Part shown: in pieces, positions 1-12,084 of the stretch | Position numbering within the stretch: the stretch's first letter is position 1 | How the letters are laid out: each line of letters opens with the position of its first letter | DNA from: Dugong dugon | Taxonomy: Eukaryota > Chordata > Mammalia > Sirenia > Dugongidae | Direction of reading: 5' to 3' | Length of the DNA stretch: 64,000 bases | Assembly: GCA_030035585.1 (NCBI GenBank) | Contig: CM057465.1 | Coordinates: 30,708,001 to 30,772,000 of the forward strand | Made by a program: the position numbers and the translations under genes | The notes under the pieces: model-generated | The model's database searches: none | Told to the model about the DNA's origin: nothing | The model's input: only the letters and a program-made list of their open reading frames with translations

Positions 1-1026
1 AGCATAGCTCTTGTGATTTCCAAAACTAATTGACAAAATCTTAAAGGTTTAGCTTGGGGAAAATATGGGAAATGGTAAACATTTTGAATTAAAATTGAAA
101 ATATTTAAAAGAAACTTTATTTCAACAGTAATTATATTTTATGATATATAGGCTTAAAATAATTTCCAAAGTCTTTATATAATTATTGGCATTAAATTGA
201 ATTAATATTCATTATAATTTAAGTTAATATACTTTTGTTTTTGTGCCACAGAGAAAGGATACATATATTTAGGTCCTCTAATGTGTATGTTCTTTATTGC
301 CACTAAAAGGTTGTACTATAAGAAATATGAAACAAAAGGCGAAGTTTGAAAGTTTTATTAAAAAGGGAATTTTTTATATAGTCAAAGTTTTTAGTCTGTC
401 TAACTGAAAGTTTGATGAGTTAATTTATGGAAATTTCTAAAAAGCTTTAAAGTCAAATAGCAAAGAGTTGAGTTTCCTCACTGTTAAAGTAATAAAATTT
501 ATTTAATTACTGGGTTGAAGAGTTAATCTATTCTTTGAGTAATCTACCTCAAAAGCAAGGATTCAGTATCTCATTAGAATAAATTCCTGAGCTGAAAGCC
601 AGCAATATGGCTCAGAAAGAAGTTAAAGTATTTTTTTTTTTTACCTTTAAGATCTTTGGCTAGATAAATATTGTTTATCAGTGACCTATGATAAACTCCT
701 GATAACTTTGAAACTTTGTGGAAAGCCACAAAAGATTTCTTTCTGGTAAAGTGCAAAATAGGTTTATGTAATATGTTATAAGTTACATGAAACATGTTGT
801 CAAATCAAGAGAAGTGCCTCATCCCCTTTGGGTTAAAATTTGTGTGTTAATATTTCCTCATATGTTTTTGCCTGAAATTAGAAAACAAGTAATTTTTTAA
901 TTGCTAACTTGGTCATAGCTTTGCTTCTTTTGAATCTAGTGTCATCAACACTGATGATTTTGACTGGGAAATTCAAATTGTTTACCCATGGAAGTTTTAT
1001 TACTCTTCAGATATTTAGAGACTTGA
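1..1026. other. AT-rich non-coding stretch
   Basis: No gene and no repeat I can name. The sequence is very AT-rich with short A and T runs; the open frames here are short and show no family resemblance. Confidence 0.6.
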
Positions 1027-1157
1027 TAAACCCTATAGGACAGAGTAAAACTGCCCCATACAGTTTCCAAGGAGCAGCTGATGAATTTGAACTGCTGATC
1101 ATCTGGTTAGCAACCATAGCTCTTAACAACTCTTAACTACTGTGCCACCAGGGCTCC
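1027..1157 (-). mobile_element. AfroSINE, 5' portion, reverse orientation
   Basis: Read on the minus strand it starts GGAGCCCTGGTGGCACAGT, the tRNA-derived head of the afrotherian SINE, and continues through the block that reads AAACTGTATGGGGCAGTTT to a GTCCTATAGGG stretch. It stops there, so the LINE-like 3' tail is missing. Assignment is by consensus recognition and by comparison with the other copies in this window, for example 48770-48940. Confidence 0.85.
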
Positions 1158-1849
1158 AAACTTGGCATACTCTCGGTATATGCTAACTATAAGGTACTAT
1201 GTCTGAAGATTATTATGTGTTATATCTTAAGCTCTTGGAAAATCAGGATAATCATTATGTATAGGCATATTTTGACTGAATTGACTTTATTTGGCTCTGC
1301 ATTACCTTTTGTAATTAATTCATATCCGGTTTTTCACTTTTGAAGAAGTGTTATTATTATAAGTTAATCATGACCATATTAAATATTGTTGGCTGCAGGT
1401 AAGTTTTCAGTTTTCTAAAAAAAAACTGAAATATTGCAACAAAAAGATGGACTATATTAGACTTACGAAAAGGACTATGATATTTTGAATGTGGATACTA
1501 CTAAACTGAATCAAGATTTCCTGAACTCTTTTGTAGAAGCTGATGAAATTTTCAGACTGCTGTTGATCCAGAATTGCATGGAACCAAAGTTAACTACATA
1601 AGACTGAGAAAACTAAAAGAATTACTCTAAGATTTATATATAAATATTGCTGACATACAGTGTTCCATTTTTACATATAAGAAAATATTTTTCCTTTCCC
1701 TTTTTTGATATAAGAAGCAGCTATTTCAGTAACTAATAAAATTATATTGGCTACAGAATATCCTATGGATTAGAAGATGTTACGGCACATTTCAAAGTTC
1801 TGACTTAATATATTCAAAGTGTTTTAAGTGATTCCATACTTAATTCCAG
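1158..1849. other. AT-rich stretch upstream of a retroviral fossil
   Basis: No gene and no confidently named repeat. It lies directly 5' of recognisable retroviral pol sequence and could be more heavily decayed pol, but I cannot show that. Confidence 0.4.
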
Positions 1850-3613
1850 TTTGAAAGAAAGTTTTTCACAGGTTAAAGAGGCCTCTGAGGACCAGAAGCT
1901 AGAATCCCAAAATCTGCTTAACATTGCCCCAGGAGAATATGTCTATTGCAAGAGACATCAATTAAACGATTCATTGGATCCCTGATGGACAGAACCATAC
2001 TTGGTCCTCCTTATTAATCCATGTGGTGCCAAATTACAAGGAGTTAAAAACCTAGATTAATCTGTCTCAACTAAAGAAAGTCAAGCCATCCCTGCTGCCT
2101 TTGTGGACTTATCAACTCTCTGGAGAACTAATAATCACTTTGAAATGCCCAGGGCGGCCAAAAGCACGTGACATCTGAGGTAGACAGCTAATCCTAAAAC
2201 TATAGAACAGATGTCACACAAATATTGAGAATTCTGCTTTATAACTGTGCTATTCTTATACTATTTGCTTTATTGTATTTCTGTGGTCTGACTTCCTAAT
2301 AGTTTTTGTTCACTATGAACTTATTTTCTTTCCAACAGTTTCTTCTGACAGTTGGAGAGAAAATGTATTGATTAAATTAGCCTATTCAGTAACTAATGTC
2401 AGTAATTATAGCCCTAGATTTTCTTTTAGCTCAACAAGGAGGTGTTTGTGCTATAGCAAACACTTCTTACTACACCTAGGTTATCAATATCCACCAGGCT
2501 GAACAAAATATTGTGAAAATTTGTTAAAAATCTACCTGTTTACATATAGAAAACTCAGTATCTTAATCCTCTTAGTGTGACTTTCTTTTTTTTAAGTTGA
2601 TTTTCTAAAGGTATTGGATCCTGATTAGATCTGTACTGCTAACTGGATTAATGATATTAATTATTGTGGTAATGTCTTAGTTATTCAGTGCTGGTATAAC
2701 AGAAATACCACAAGTGAATGGCTTTAACAAAGAGAATTTTTTTCTCTCACAGTCTAGTAGGCTACAAGTCCAAATTCAGTGTTTCAGTTCCAGGGGAAGG
2801 TTTTCTCTCTCTGTCAGCTCCGCAGGAAGGTGGTCCTTGTCATCAGTCTTCCCCTGATGTAGGATCTTCTCTGAGCAGGAACCCCAGAAATGTGCTATGC
2901 TCCCAGTGCTGCTTTCTTGATGGTATGAGGTTCCCTGTCTCTCTGCTCACTTCTATCTTTTATATTTCAAAAGAAATTTGCTCAAGACACAATTTAATTT
3001 TGTAGATTGAGTCCTGCCTTATTAACATAACCACCACTAATCCCAAATGTTTAACATCATAGAGATAGGATTTACAACACATAGGAAAATCACATCAGAT
3101 GACAAAATAGTGGGCAATCACACAATACCAGGAATCATGGCCCAGCCAAATTGATACACATATTTTTGGGGGACACAATTCAATCTATGACAGGTAATAG
3201 TTATTGTAAAAATCAAATGTTGCATGAAATGTATAACCAATGTTATGATGCAAAAGACCAATTTAATGCCTGTGAAGAGAATTATGTACATAGGTGAGAT
3301 CCATTTCCCTAATCGACTCCAGCTCACACCCTGAGCCAGTCTTCTGGATAGTTGAGCTGTTCCTCTAATGTGGCCTTACTCTACATGGACCCTCTGTCTA
3401 AGATGACAGAAGCTGAATGCTAAGCCATGGCAGGGTGGAGAGGTCAGACGGTGCCTGACTACTAAACGGTAGTGTCAATGGGTCTTAAAGGCTTACCTAA
3501 GTAAGCAACCATCTAAGGAATCATGTGTAATCATTGCAAGGCCCTGCAGAAGAAAGCATTCATATAATAGTTATCAAAGGATATTAATGAAATACTTGAT
3601 CAAAAGGAGAGAA
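1850..3613 (+). mobile_element. Fossil class I endogenous retrovirus: pol end, env and polypurine tract
   Basis: A broken provirus remnant in plus orientation. Around 1920-2060 the translation resembles the C-terminal domain of a gammaretrovirus-like integrase (PGEYVYCKRH, then a PYLVLL-type segment). Around 2425-2495 it resembles the env transmembrane subunit next to the immunosuppressive domain (QGGVCAIANTS). The membrane-spanning part follows and continues beyond the MaLR LTR inserted at 2673-3192. A purine-only run at 3602-3613, directly before a TG, fits the polypurine tract that precedes a 3' LTR. The reading frames are broken many times and no 5' LTR was seen in the window. Age: old, since it has been invaded by two other elements. 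Confidence 0.7.
2673..3192 (-). mobile_element. Solo LTR, ERVL-MaLR (MLT1-like) type
   Basis: Bounded by TG and CA and flanked by a perfect 5 bp target duplication, ggtaa at 2668-2672 and 3193-3197, the length expected for the ERVL/MaLR class. On the minus strand it begins TGTCATAGATTGAATTGTGTC and ends near GCACTGAATAACTAAGACA, like the copies at 25011-25534 and 51913-52387. It sits inside the env part of the class I fossil. It has no coding content. Treated as a fossil. Confidence 0.85.
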
Positions 3614-5757
3614 TGTGTGCCAGTTCCAAAATAGAGGCACCTGACTCATACCGGAATGATTGGCCCAGGTCTGAGCCCTAACTCCATGTTAGCTTTTGCT
3701 TACTTTCCCTGCAATGTTCAAATATTTAGTCAGACTTATGTACATAACAAAGGACTTCCCTTGCAACCATCAGAACCTTAGATGGACTTAACCCTGTAAA
3801 ACCCCCTTTAGTCATGTATTTAAACCAATCATTGCAAAGAGCCCACATTCCGTTTCCAACCAATCACTGTAAAGTTCCCACTTAGAGTTGTCCCACTTTC
3901 TGCTTACCTAATCTTGCAACTTCCAGTCTGAATATTGTATTTCACCTCGTGAATATGCTTCTGTTACTCCACCATTTTGAAGCATTTGGTTTCATTTTGT
4001 GAGATCAGAAGTGTCTCCAGTTTGTACTGTCTTGAACCTTCGATAAATCTCTTTGCTTTTTTTGTTTGTTTTGTTTGATTACCATTTTTTAATTCTTCTT
4101 TAGATGAAAGTCTACAGAGCTAATTAGTTTCTCATTAAACTATTAATATGAGTATTGTTTTGTGACATTGGTTGCCAACCCCACAACCTGTCAACACTTT
4201 CCCCTTCTAGACCTTGGATTCCCCATTACCAGCTTTCCTGTTCCCTCCTGCGTTCTTGTCCTTACCCCTGGGCTGCTGTGTCCATTTAGTCTCATTTTAC
4301 TTTATGGGCCTGTCTAATCTTTGGCTGATGGGTGGACCTCAGGAGTGACTACTGAGATAAAAGGGTGTCCAGAGGCAATACTCTCAGGGTTTCTCCAGTC
4401 TCTGTGAGATCAGTAAGTCTTTCTTTTTTTGTGAGTTTGAATTTTGTTCTACATTTTTTTCCAGCTCTGTCCAGGGCCTTCTATTATGATCCTTGTCAGA
4501 GTAGTTGGTGATGTAGCTGAGCACCATCTAGTTGTGCTGGACTCAGTCTGGTGGAGGCTATGGTAGTTGTTGTCCATTAGTCCTTTGGACTAATCTTTCC
4601 CTGTGTCTTTGGTTTTCTTCATTCTCCCTTGCTCCAGATGGGGAGGGGCCAGTGGAGTATCTTAGATGGTCACTCACAAGTTTTTAAGATCCCAGACACT
4701 ACTCACCAAAGTAGAATACAGAACACTTTCTTTGTAAACTAAGTTATGCCATTTGAGTTAGATGTCTCATGAGACAATGGTCCCCAACCCTCAGCCAAGT
4801 AATTTGGTACCTCAGGGAGTTTGGATGTGTCTATGAAGCTTCCATGACCTTGTCTTTGTCAAGTTGTGCTGACTTCCCCAGTATTGTGTACTCTCTTACC
4901 CTTCTCCAAAGTTACCACCTATCTACTGTCTAGTTAGTGTTTTTCCCTTCCCGTCTTACCCCTCCCTAGGAACAATCAAAAGATTGTTTCTTTCTGTGTG
5001 TAAATCTTCTCATGAGTTTTTATAATAGTGGTCTCATACAATATTTGTCCTCTTATGATTGACTTATTTCACTCAGCATAATGTACTCCAGATTCAGCTA
5101 TGTTGTGAGATGTTTCACGGTTCATCATTGTTCTTTTCTTTGCATAGTGTTCCTTTGTGTGATGTACCATAGTATGTTTAGCCATTCACCTGTTGATGGG
5201 CACTTAGGTTGTTTCCATCTTTTTGGTATTGTGAGTAATGTTGAATGAACATGGTGGTGACAGCTGTTATTTCCCTAGGACATATTCCTAAGAGTGGGGT
5301 TGCTGGACTGTATGGTATTTCTATTTCTAGCTTTTTAAGGAAGCATCATATTGTTTTCCAAAATGGTTGTACCATCTTACATTCCCACCAGCAGTGCATA
5401 AGAGTTTCAAGCTCCCCACAGGCTCTCCAACACTCGTTATTTTCTGTTTTTTTGATTCATGCCAGTAATGTTGGGGTGAGATGGTATTTCATTGTAGTTT
5501 TGATTTACATTTCTCTGATGGCTAGTGATAGCGAGCATTTTTGCATGTGTCTGTTAGCCGCCTGAATGTCTTATTTGCTGAAGTGTCTGTTCATATCCTG
5601 TACCCATTTTTTAATTGGGTTTTTGTTTTTTTGTTGTAGAGGTGTTGGATTTTCCTATAGATTTTAGAGATTAGACCTTTGTCAGTTTTGTCATAGCCAA
5701 AAATAACAACCTCTTTGCTTTTTTTTAATACAGTACCCATTCTTACTTGTTGACTAC
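3614..5757 (+). mobile_element. Probable 3' LTR of the class I fossil, split by an L1
   Basis: The LTR would begin with the TGTGTGCCAG that follows the polypurine tract. An AATAAA-like signal lies near 4043-4048 just before CTCTTTGC, where the L1 at 4064-5710 has inserted. The LTR resumes at about 5726. Its 3' end is not resolved and I place it roughly at 5757. Only 3614-4063 and the short piece after 5725 belong to the LTR. Family class I by association with the internal remnant; broken. Confidence 0.5.
4064..5710 (-). mobile_element. L1 LINE, 5'-truncated 3' end with perfect target duplication
   Basis: On the minus strand this reads the C-terminal end of L1 ORF2 (with text matching the shared L1 stretch CCTAGATGCCCATCAACAG-like near 5180-5230), the long 3' UTR containing ACTAGATGGTGCTCAGCTA, and an A-rich tail (T-rich at 4064-4095 here). 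It is flanked by ctctttgcttttttt at 4049-4063 and 5711-5725, a 15 bp target duplication ending in a T run, as expected for L1 endonuclease cleavage. It is closely related to the L1s at 45263, 47252 and 54203. It carries no intact ORF and is 5'-truncated within ORF2. Confidence 0.9.
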
Positions 5758-6173
5758 AGCAACAGGGTTTATTAGGACACTGTCAAGTCTGCCATAAATT
5801 TGGGCAGTGATTACAGTGGTGATAGCATTTGAAAAAATGACACCAAATGACACTAGAAAAAGTATCTAACATCCTTTAATGTAATTAAGGGTAAAATTTG
5901 CTGTTTAGTGAAAGCTAAAAGAACAAGAGACAAAAGAAATCCTAACTAAGTACACAAATTTCCCTCTCATTCAAGACACTGCAATTTAATCCTGTCATTA
6001 ATGATACCCTAAGATGCGGCAAGGATTTTGTTAGTCTTTTAGGAAGCTCCTTTTGCCATGTTCATAAATTTCTAACCTATTTACTCCTAATTGTTCTAGA
6101 AAATCTTATTGCATACCTACATGACCATCAAATAGAGGTATGAATTCCAGCATATTCCTGATCTTTACTAACA
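5758..6173. other. No recognised feature
   Basis: AT-rich sequence between the retroviral LTR remnant and a SINE. I see no gene or named repeat. Confidence 0.5.
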
Positions 6174-6303
6174 AAACCCAAAACCCATTGCCTTTGTACT
6201 GATTCCAACTTATAAAGACCCTATAGGTCAGGGTAGAAATGCCCCACTGGGTTTCCTAGGCTGTAAATCTTTACAGAAGCAGACTGCCATGTCTTTCTCC
6301 TGC
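6174..6303 (-). mobile_element. AfroSINE, 3' portion, reverse orientation
   Basis: On the minus strand it runs from the variant central block CTGTAAAGATTTACAGCC through CCCTATAGGTC to the tail CAATGGGTTTTGGGTTTTGT. The tRNA head is missing. The central block marks the longer AfroSINE subfamily also seen at 44792 and 62583. Confidence 0.8.
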
Positions 6304-6521
6304 TTTTTACTAACAGGTTAAAAAAAAAAATGTAATTTTAATTTTTCCAGGGTAAATTTCCTAGATGATGTTTTTCCTAGCAGATCCACACTTTACGCCT
6401 ATTTTAAGTATCATGATTTTCAGACTATTAATTTTGCATAAAATTATTCTCTGGAGTCTCTGAAAAATAAAACAAATCTTGGAATTGGTATATATGACTA
6501 TTACTGGTCAGAATTCCTTGA

Positions 6522-6541
6522 TATATATATATATATATATG
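6522..6541. repeat. (TA)n microsatellite
   Basis: Uninterrupted alternating AT of about 20 bases. Confidence 0.9.
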
Positions 6542-6866
6542 TATGGAATTCTTAAAAGTTTGGAGGGTGCACAGAATTTGTGAGTCTGAGAAAACAATCT
6601 AAGCTGAGATTCTAGAAACTACCTTCTATACCACACTGTAGAACAGGCAATTTAAAAGAGCTACTGCTTTTGCCATGAGCAGAAAACTACAATCAGAAAG
6701 CTGTTCTACTCCTGCCAGTTTGTAAAAATTGGCACCAGACAAGATACTACTATACCTGTGTCCTTTTTCCATTTTTCTAAGCAAAATTTCCCTTAGGTAC
6801 ATAGAAATGGTGGAATATAAATTTCATATTGGAGCCTTAGTGTCAAGCAACAACATTACTATTATT

Positions 6867-6903
6867 GTGTGTGAGTGTGTGTGTCTGTCTGTGTGTGTGT
6901 GTG
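6867..6903. repeat. (GT)n microsatellite, imperfect
   Basis: GT repeat interrupted by GA and CT dinucleotides. A GGGGTTGG-rich stretch follows. Confidence 0.85.
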
Positions 6904-7338
6904 GAAGGGGTTGGCTAGGGGAGAAATTCTATATCTGGATGGCAGGATTTATACCACGGGGGCTAATAAAATATGGAGAGGGTAACCAAAGCAAGTAGGA
7001 CACCACAGTTTGCCTAGGTTAGATGGACACCAGATATCCATCACAATTCCTACCCTTTACTGCATAACATCAAACAATAATAACTGTATCCTTGAACATA
7101 ACATATTACAACTGCCCAACATAGCAATGCATATGATTATCATTCCCCAAAAGGCCCCCAGATGCAACAATTACTGAATAGAATTCCAAGTCTATGATTT
7201 CTAATTAATGGACATTCCTATATACTTTATTCACAAACATATCTTGATAATCTGTGAACTGTATATTTAATACTATAATTAACCACCATCAGTACATCCT
7301 ATATAAATAAAAAGTAGAAGGGAGTGAGTGGAAGAATT

Positions 7339-8780
7339 GTTGTTAGGTGCTGTCGAGTAGGTTCCGACTCATAAAGAACCTATGTGCAACAGAACCAAAA
7401 ACTGCCCGGTCCTGCACCATCCTCACAATCTTTGCTATGCTTAAGTCCATTGTTGCAACCTCTATGTCAATCCATCTTGCTGAGGGTCTTCCTCTTTTTC
7501 ACTCACCCTCTACTTTACCAAGCATGATGTCCTTCTCCAAGAACTGATCCCTCCTGATAACATGTCCAAAGTATGTGAGACGTAGTCTCACCATCCTTGC
7601 TTCTAAGGATCATTCTGGTTGTACTACTTCCAAGACAGATTTGTTTGTTCTTTCGGCAGTCCATGGTATATTCAATATTCTTCACCAACACCACAATTCA
7701 AAGGCCTCAATTCTTCTTAGATCTTCCTTATTCATTTTCCAGCTTTTGCACACATATGAGGCAACTGAAAACACCACGGCTTGGGTCAGGTGCACCTTTG
7801 TCTTCAAGCCCTGCTCCTCAAAGTGACATATTTGCTTTTCAACACTTTAAAGAGGTCTTTTGCAGGAGATTTGTCCAATGCAATGAATCTTTTGATTTCT
7901 TGACTGCTGCTTCCATGGGTGTTTATTGTGGGTCCAAGTAAAGTGAAAACCTTGACAGCTTTGATTTCTTCTCCGTTTATCATGATGTTGCTTATTTGTT
8001 CAGTTGTGAGGATTTTTGTTTTCTTTATGTTGAGGTGTAATCCATACAGAAGGCTATGGTTTTTGATCTTCATCAGGAAGTGCTTCATGTCCTCTTCATT
8101 TTCAGCAGGCAAGGTTTTGTCATCTGCATATCTCAAATTGTTAATGTATCTTCATCTAATCTTGATGTCCCGTTCTTCTTCATAGATTCCAGCTTCTCGG
8201 ATTATTTGCTCAGTATACAGATTGAAGAGGTATGGTGAAAGGATACAACCCTGACTCACACCTTTCCTGACTTTAAACCATGTGATATCCTCTAGTTCTG
8301 TTAGAACGACTGCCTCTTGATCTGTGTACAGGTTCCTCGTGAGCACAATTAAGTGTTCTGGAATTCCCATTCTTCACAATGTCATCCGTAATTTATTATG
8401 ATCCACACAGTCAAATACCTTTGCATAGTCAATAAAACACAGGTAAATATCTTTCTGGTATTCTCTTCTTTCATCCATGATCCTTCTGACATCAACAATG
8501 ATATCCCTGGTTCCATGTCCTCTTCTGAACCCAGCTTGAATTTCTGCCAATTCCCTGTGTATATACTGCTGCAGCCGCTTTCGAATGATCTTCAGCAAAG
8601 TTTTACTTGCCTGTGATATTAACGATATTGTTCGATAATTTTTGCATTCAGTTGGATCACTTTTCTTGGGAATAGGCATAAATATGGATTTCTTCCAGTC
8701 AGTTGGCCAAGTAGCTGTCTTCCAAATATCTTGGCAGAGACAAGTGAGCCCTTCCAGTGCTGCATTCATTTGTTGAAATA
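7339..8780 (-). mobile_element. RTE LINE, 5'-truncated, about 1.44 kb, with target duplication
   Basis: On the minus strand it runs from the reverse-transcriptase fingers region (text near TGCAGCACTGGAAGGGCTCAC) to the family 3' end GTCGGAACC...CACCTAACAACAA. It is flanked by gaagaatt at 7331-7338 and 8781-8788, an 8 bp target duplication. The endonuclease domain is absent because of 5' truncation. It encodes recognisable RT motifs in broken frames, described in the entry for 7804-8829. The 3' terminal 40 bases match the tails of the SINEs in this window. Confidence 0.92.
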
Positions 8781-8829
8781 GAAGAATTAGTGATACAAAT
8801 AATCCATGGGTTGCTTCTATTGCCTTCAT
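7804..8829 (-). pseudogene. RTE reverse transcriptase remnant
   Basis: Three successive open pieces on the minus strand cover much of an RTE reverse transcriptase. The first (8374-8829; its first residues come from flanking DNA) carries TDWKKSIFMPIPKK, then QAGFRRGHGTRD and the motif A region FIDYAKVFDCVDHNKL with its aspartate. The second (8152-8370) carries the SQGCILSPYLFNLYTEQI segment, equivalent to motif B. The third (7804-8136) carries motif C as RYADD, with both catalytic aspartates present, and then the GLHLNIKKTKI thumb-side segment. The pieces lie in different frames, so no functional enzyme is made. Established role of the family: target-primed reverse transcription of RTE RNA and probably of partner SINEs. 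Confidence 0.85.
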
Positions 8830-9365
8830 CTCTTCAGTTCTTCACAAAGCCAAAGTTACTATTTATAAACACATCTCTTGTTTACTGATTTTATATTTCC
8901 TTTCCTTTTAGTCAACACTTCAGGTGGTCAGGGTGATTTAATTGGCTAGGTGGCTAAAATTTACTGAGGGACATGAACTTCTGTTAATCTTTATGAAGTT
9001 GCTCTTATCTTCTATTAATTTAACCTTTAATGATTATGGGTAGGTGAAGCTACCACTCATAGTTCCCTGCTCTGGAGGTGTATTGGAAGGTATTTCAGCC
9101 ACTTTAGTATGATCTGGCATTGTGACAGATACTGGTGCAACAGCCTAAAAAATAAGGAAGTTTGTCTGCTCCACATTTGAGTGCTGAGCGCCATTTGTAT
9201 GAGGGGACTCTTCCTAGAGGAATGATTGTGCGAAACTTTTGTGTTTTTGGCTCCTGTACAGTGAGATAAGGCTTGCAAATATGTTTATTATTTCCTTTGT
9301 ATTACTGGGAAGGTACAGTTACAGGCTTTCAGAAGTATTTAAGTAAATGAGTTATGTTTGGAGTG
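8789..9365. other. No recognised feature
   Basis: Unremarkable non-coding sequence. I see no gene or named repeat. Confidence 0.5.
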
Positions 9366-9600
9366 AATGCACTTCCTGGGCCGTGGTACAGATATGTACT
9401 GTATGTGTGATGGTACCAATAGAGCCCATTCTAAATCAAACTGATAACATTTACGTATAACAAGTGCAATGTTTATTTACTATTTCATGTGTATTTTTGG
9501 AAAGTTGAGTAAAATAATTTATTGCTGTGGTGTAACCAGGAAGTGTAATGCACTTCCTGGGCCATGATACCAATATGTACTGTGTTTGTAATGTACTTCA
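9366..9600 (+). repeat. Pair of about 54 bp imperfect direct repeats, 181 bp apart
   Basis: The unit starts AATGCACTTCCTGGGCC at 9366 and again at 9547 and extends through an ATATGTACTGT segment to about 9420 and 9600. The intervening sequence does not repeat. Could be part of an old repeat I do not recognise, or a local duplication. Confidence 0.75.
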
Positions 9601-9959
9601 TGGAACATTGTACGGTATGGCCCACTTGCAATTGGCACCCTGTTTTTTTCAAATAATAAAAAAATTACCAACAAACAATGATTCGGCATCTATTCAATTA
9701 GTGAAAAAACATGGCATCACAAAAAAATTCCAAAAAAAATAATTCTTCCATGAAAAGGTTAAACACTGGGCATGGAATTTCTTGGAGCTTCTTAGATCTT
9801 CCATGTTTACATCCTTAAACAGCAATAGTACTGCTCTTTGGTAATTAGAAACAAACCTTCTAGACAACAAGGTAAACCTCTCTTTTGTCTGTTAGTGACA
9901 TAAGTTAAAAATGGCTATTAAGCAGTCACAGTTCTAAATCTATAGAAACATTTTTTGAA

Positions 9960-11350
9960 TTCCCTGATACATTTATTTTTTCAGTAATATCTCCAGAATA
10001 GCAGAGCTTCAAAAATCATGCGTATGAAAATCAATATTTTGTGAATTGGCCAGCGATTGTAATTGGAAGCTGCAACCTTTAAATTCTAACCATTTGTTCC
10101 TTGGTCCAATTCTGACTCTGAGAGAAACAGCACTATATATTGGTTACCAGTTCAGTGCCTATATCATATTCCAAAGCTAAATCACTTATAGCACCTTAAC
10201 TGAGTCTTCAATAGAATATTTCTGCTATCTTTAAGGCTACCTGCCTCTGTGTGATGCAAGGTAAGCTAAAACTAATAAGTTTATAAACTTCGGTTTATTT
10301 TCTTTCTTTTCTTGTTAGAAAAATAGTTTCTTGATCAAAGAAATACCACATCAGATAAGGATTCAGTAAGGATGCAAACCACAGCAGTAAGGATGCCAAC
10401 TGCAGCAGAATGGTGGACAAGGAAGACAAATCCACATCTTTAATAAATCCCTATACTAGTAAGGGAAAATTGCAGCCTGCTTCATGGTGGAAGACATTCA
10501 ATATAATCATCCTACCATTGGGAGACAGACTGGTCCCCCCAAGGTAAACTACCATGTGAAAGACTCTGGATTGCTGATACCTAGCTCCTAATGAATATCA
10601 AGTTGTTGTGGTAGTTAATTCAGCCTTGTCGATGGAAAAAAATGGTATCATGATCTCCCCCTCCCCCATTTTGCAAGCAATGTAGTAGTTGGAGCAAAGG
10701 CTGATTAGCAAAGTAGATTATTTTGTCACCTGATTATTGAGAGGCTCCTTGCAGTGGATATCATTTGATGACCATTCACTTGGAACACATATATTATAAG
10801 CCTGAGTCTATAGTGAAACATTCTTCATTCACCTCTTATCATCAACCCTGTAATCTTGATTCTTCCAAATTTTTATATACTTGACCAATCTACTAGCTGC
10901 TACCCTTCAATCAGTGTAGACCTTTAACTTTGGCAGATCTCTTTGACCAAGCAAAGTAGATTATGAGATGTGCCTCTTAACATTTTACTAACTACAGCAG
11001 GATTTTTCTTCCCCAGCATCTTTCAAAGTGCAACTGTAATGCCATATGAGTCCAGATCCAGTTTGTGAGAACATGTAAAGAAAAACTATTTGTAAACCAG
11101 CCAGTGAATCATAGGGAACTTCCTGTGAAGCCAGTAGCTATAGGATGAGGAAGAAACGGAATATGGCATAAATGGACCAATTGGGATTATAAGTCACAAA
11201 TTATGCTAATCATTTTTGTCTACAAGATTAGCTTGAGCCCAATTCTGTATGTAGGCCTCTGTGCACACCAGAATCAATGGTTTAATAAATCAGACAAGAA
11301 CCATTAATGCTGGGTAGCTTTAATGCTGAGTAGCTCAGGTTCCAAGACCA
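9960..11350 (-). mobile_element. Fossil ERVL (class III) pol remnant
   Basis: On the minus strand this resembles ERVL pol from the RNase H side through integrase. The text near 10700-10830 contains CAAGTGAATGGTCATCAAATG followed by AATAATCAGGTGACA. Near 10480-10500 it reads GGATGATTATATTGAATG, and near 10120-10150 it reads CCAATATATAGTGCTGTTTC. All three correspond in order to segments I know from mammalian ERVL. It is heavily broken, with no LTR found on either side and no intact frame. Age: ancient. The limits are approximate. Confidence 0.7.
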
Positions 11351-12084
11351 ACTTTTTTTTACCCAATGAGAAACACCCATAACATTTGGTAGACCCAAGA
11401 TAAAATAAAATAGAGAATGATAATGAAGCTAAATAATTAAAATGTACAAACCAAATTAAAAGAAATACAGCTATCACTTGGAAGAGATGTAAAAGAACAT
11501 ATATCTTTAGGAAGAGCCAGGTTACAGTAAAAGTAATGAGATGAAGAGATATGATATTTTATAAGTTGTAGATATAAAATAAATTAGTAATCATTGAATT
11601 TGAGAGAATATGGAAAGGATTAATGCTTTAATTAATTAATTTAATTAATTAAGAACAAGAAAATCAACACAAAGGTAGGATGATATTGCTCAATATAAAG
11701 CTTTTTATAATTTCTATTTTTTATTAACAACAATGATTTTTTACCTATTAAAATATAAAAAGAAAGAAATCAAGAAGAAAAAGTAAAATAAAGAGCAAGA
11801 AAGGAAGGTGAGAGGGAGGGCAGGAGGAAGGAAAGAAAGCAAGGAGAAACTAAGAAAAGAAATTGCAATACAATTAATTCCAAAGACAGATCAAATATAT
11901 TGATGTTTATTTGAGTTTTTGTTTATTTGTGTGTCCAGTTGTTTTTAGAATTATCTAATCTGAGATACAGCTTGAAATAAATGGGAGATTATCTGATAAT
12001 TTATTTTAGTTTGTAAAGACATTTCCTTCAGTAGCATCGTTAGTCATAAAAGGGTTCATCTTATAAATAATTTGTCAGAAAATA
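11351..12084. other. AT-rich stretch with a purine tract
   Basis: No gene. Contains a TTAA-rich run near 11625-11652 and a nearly pure A/G stretch at about 11755-11865 on the plus strand. Otherwise nothing recognised. Confidence 0.6.

Noticed and set aside
909-1136. 75-codon open frame on the plus strand
   Set aside because: Its second half is the reverse strand of an AfroSINE and it has no domain; chance frame.
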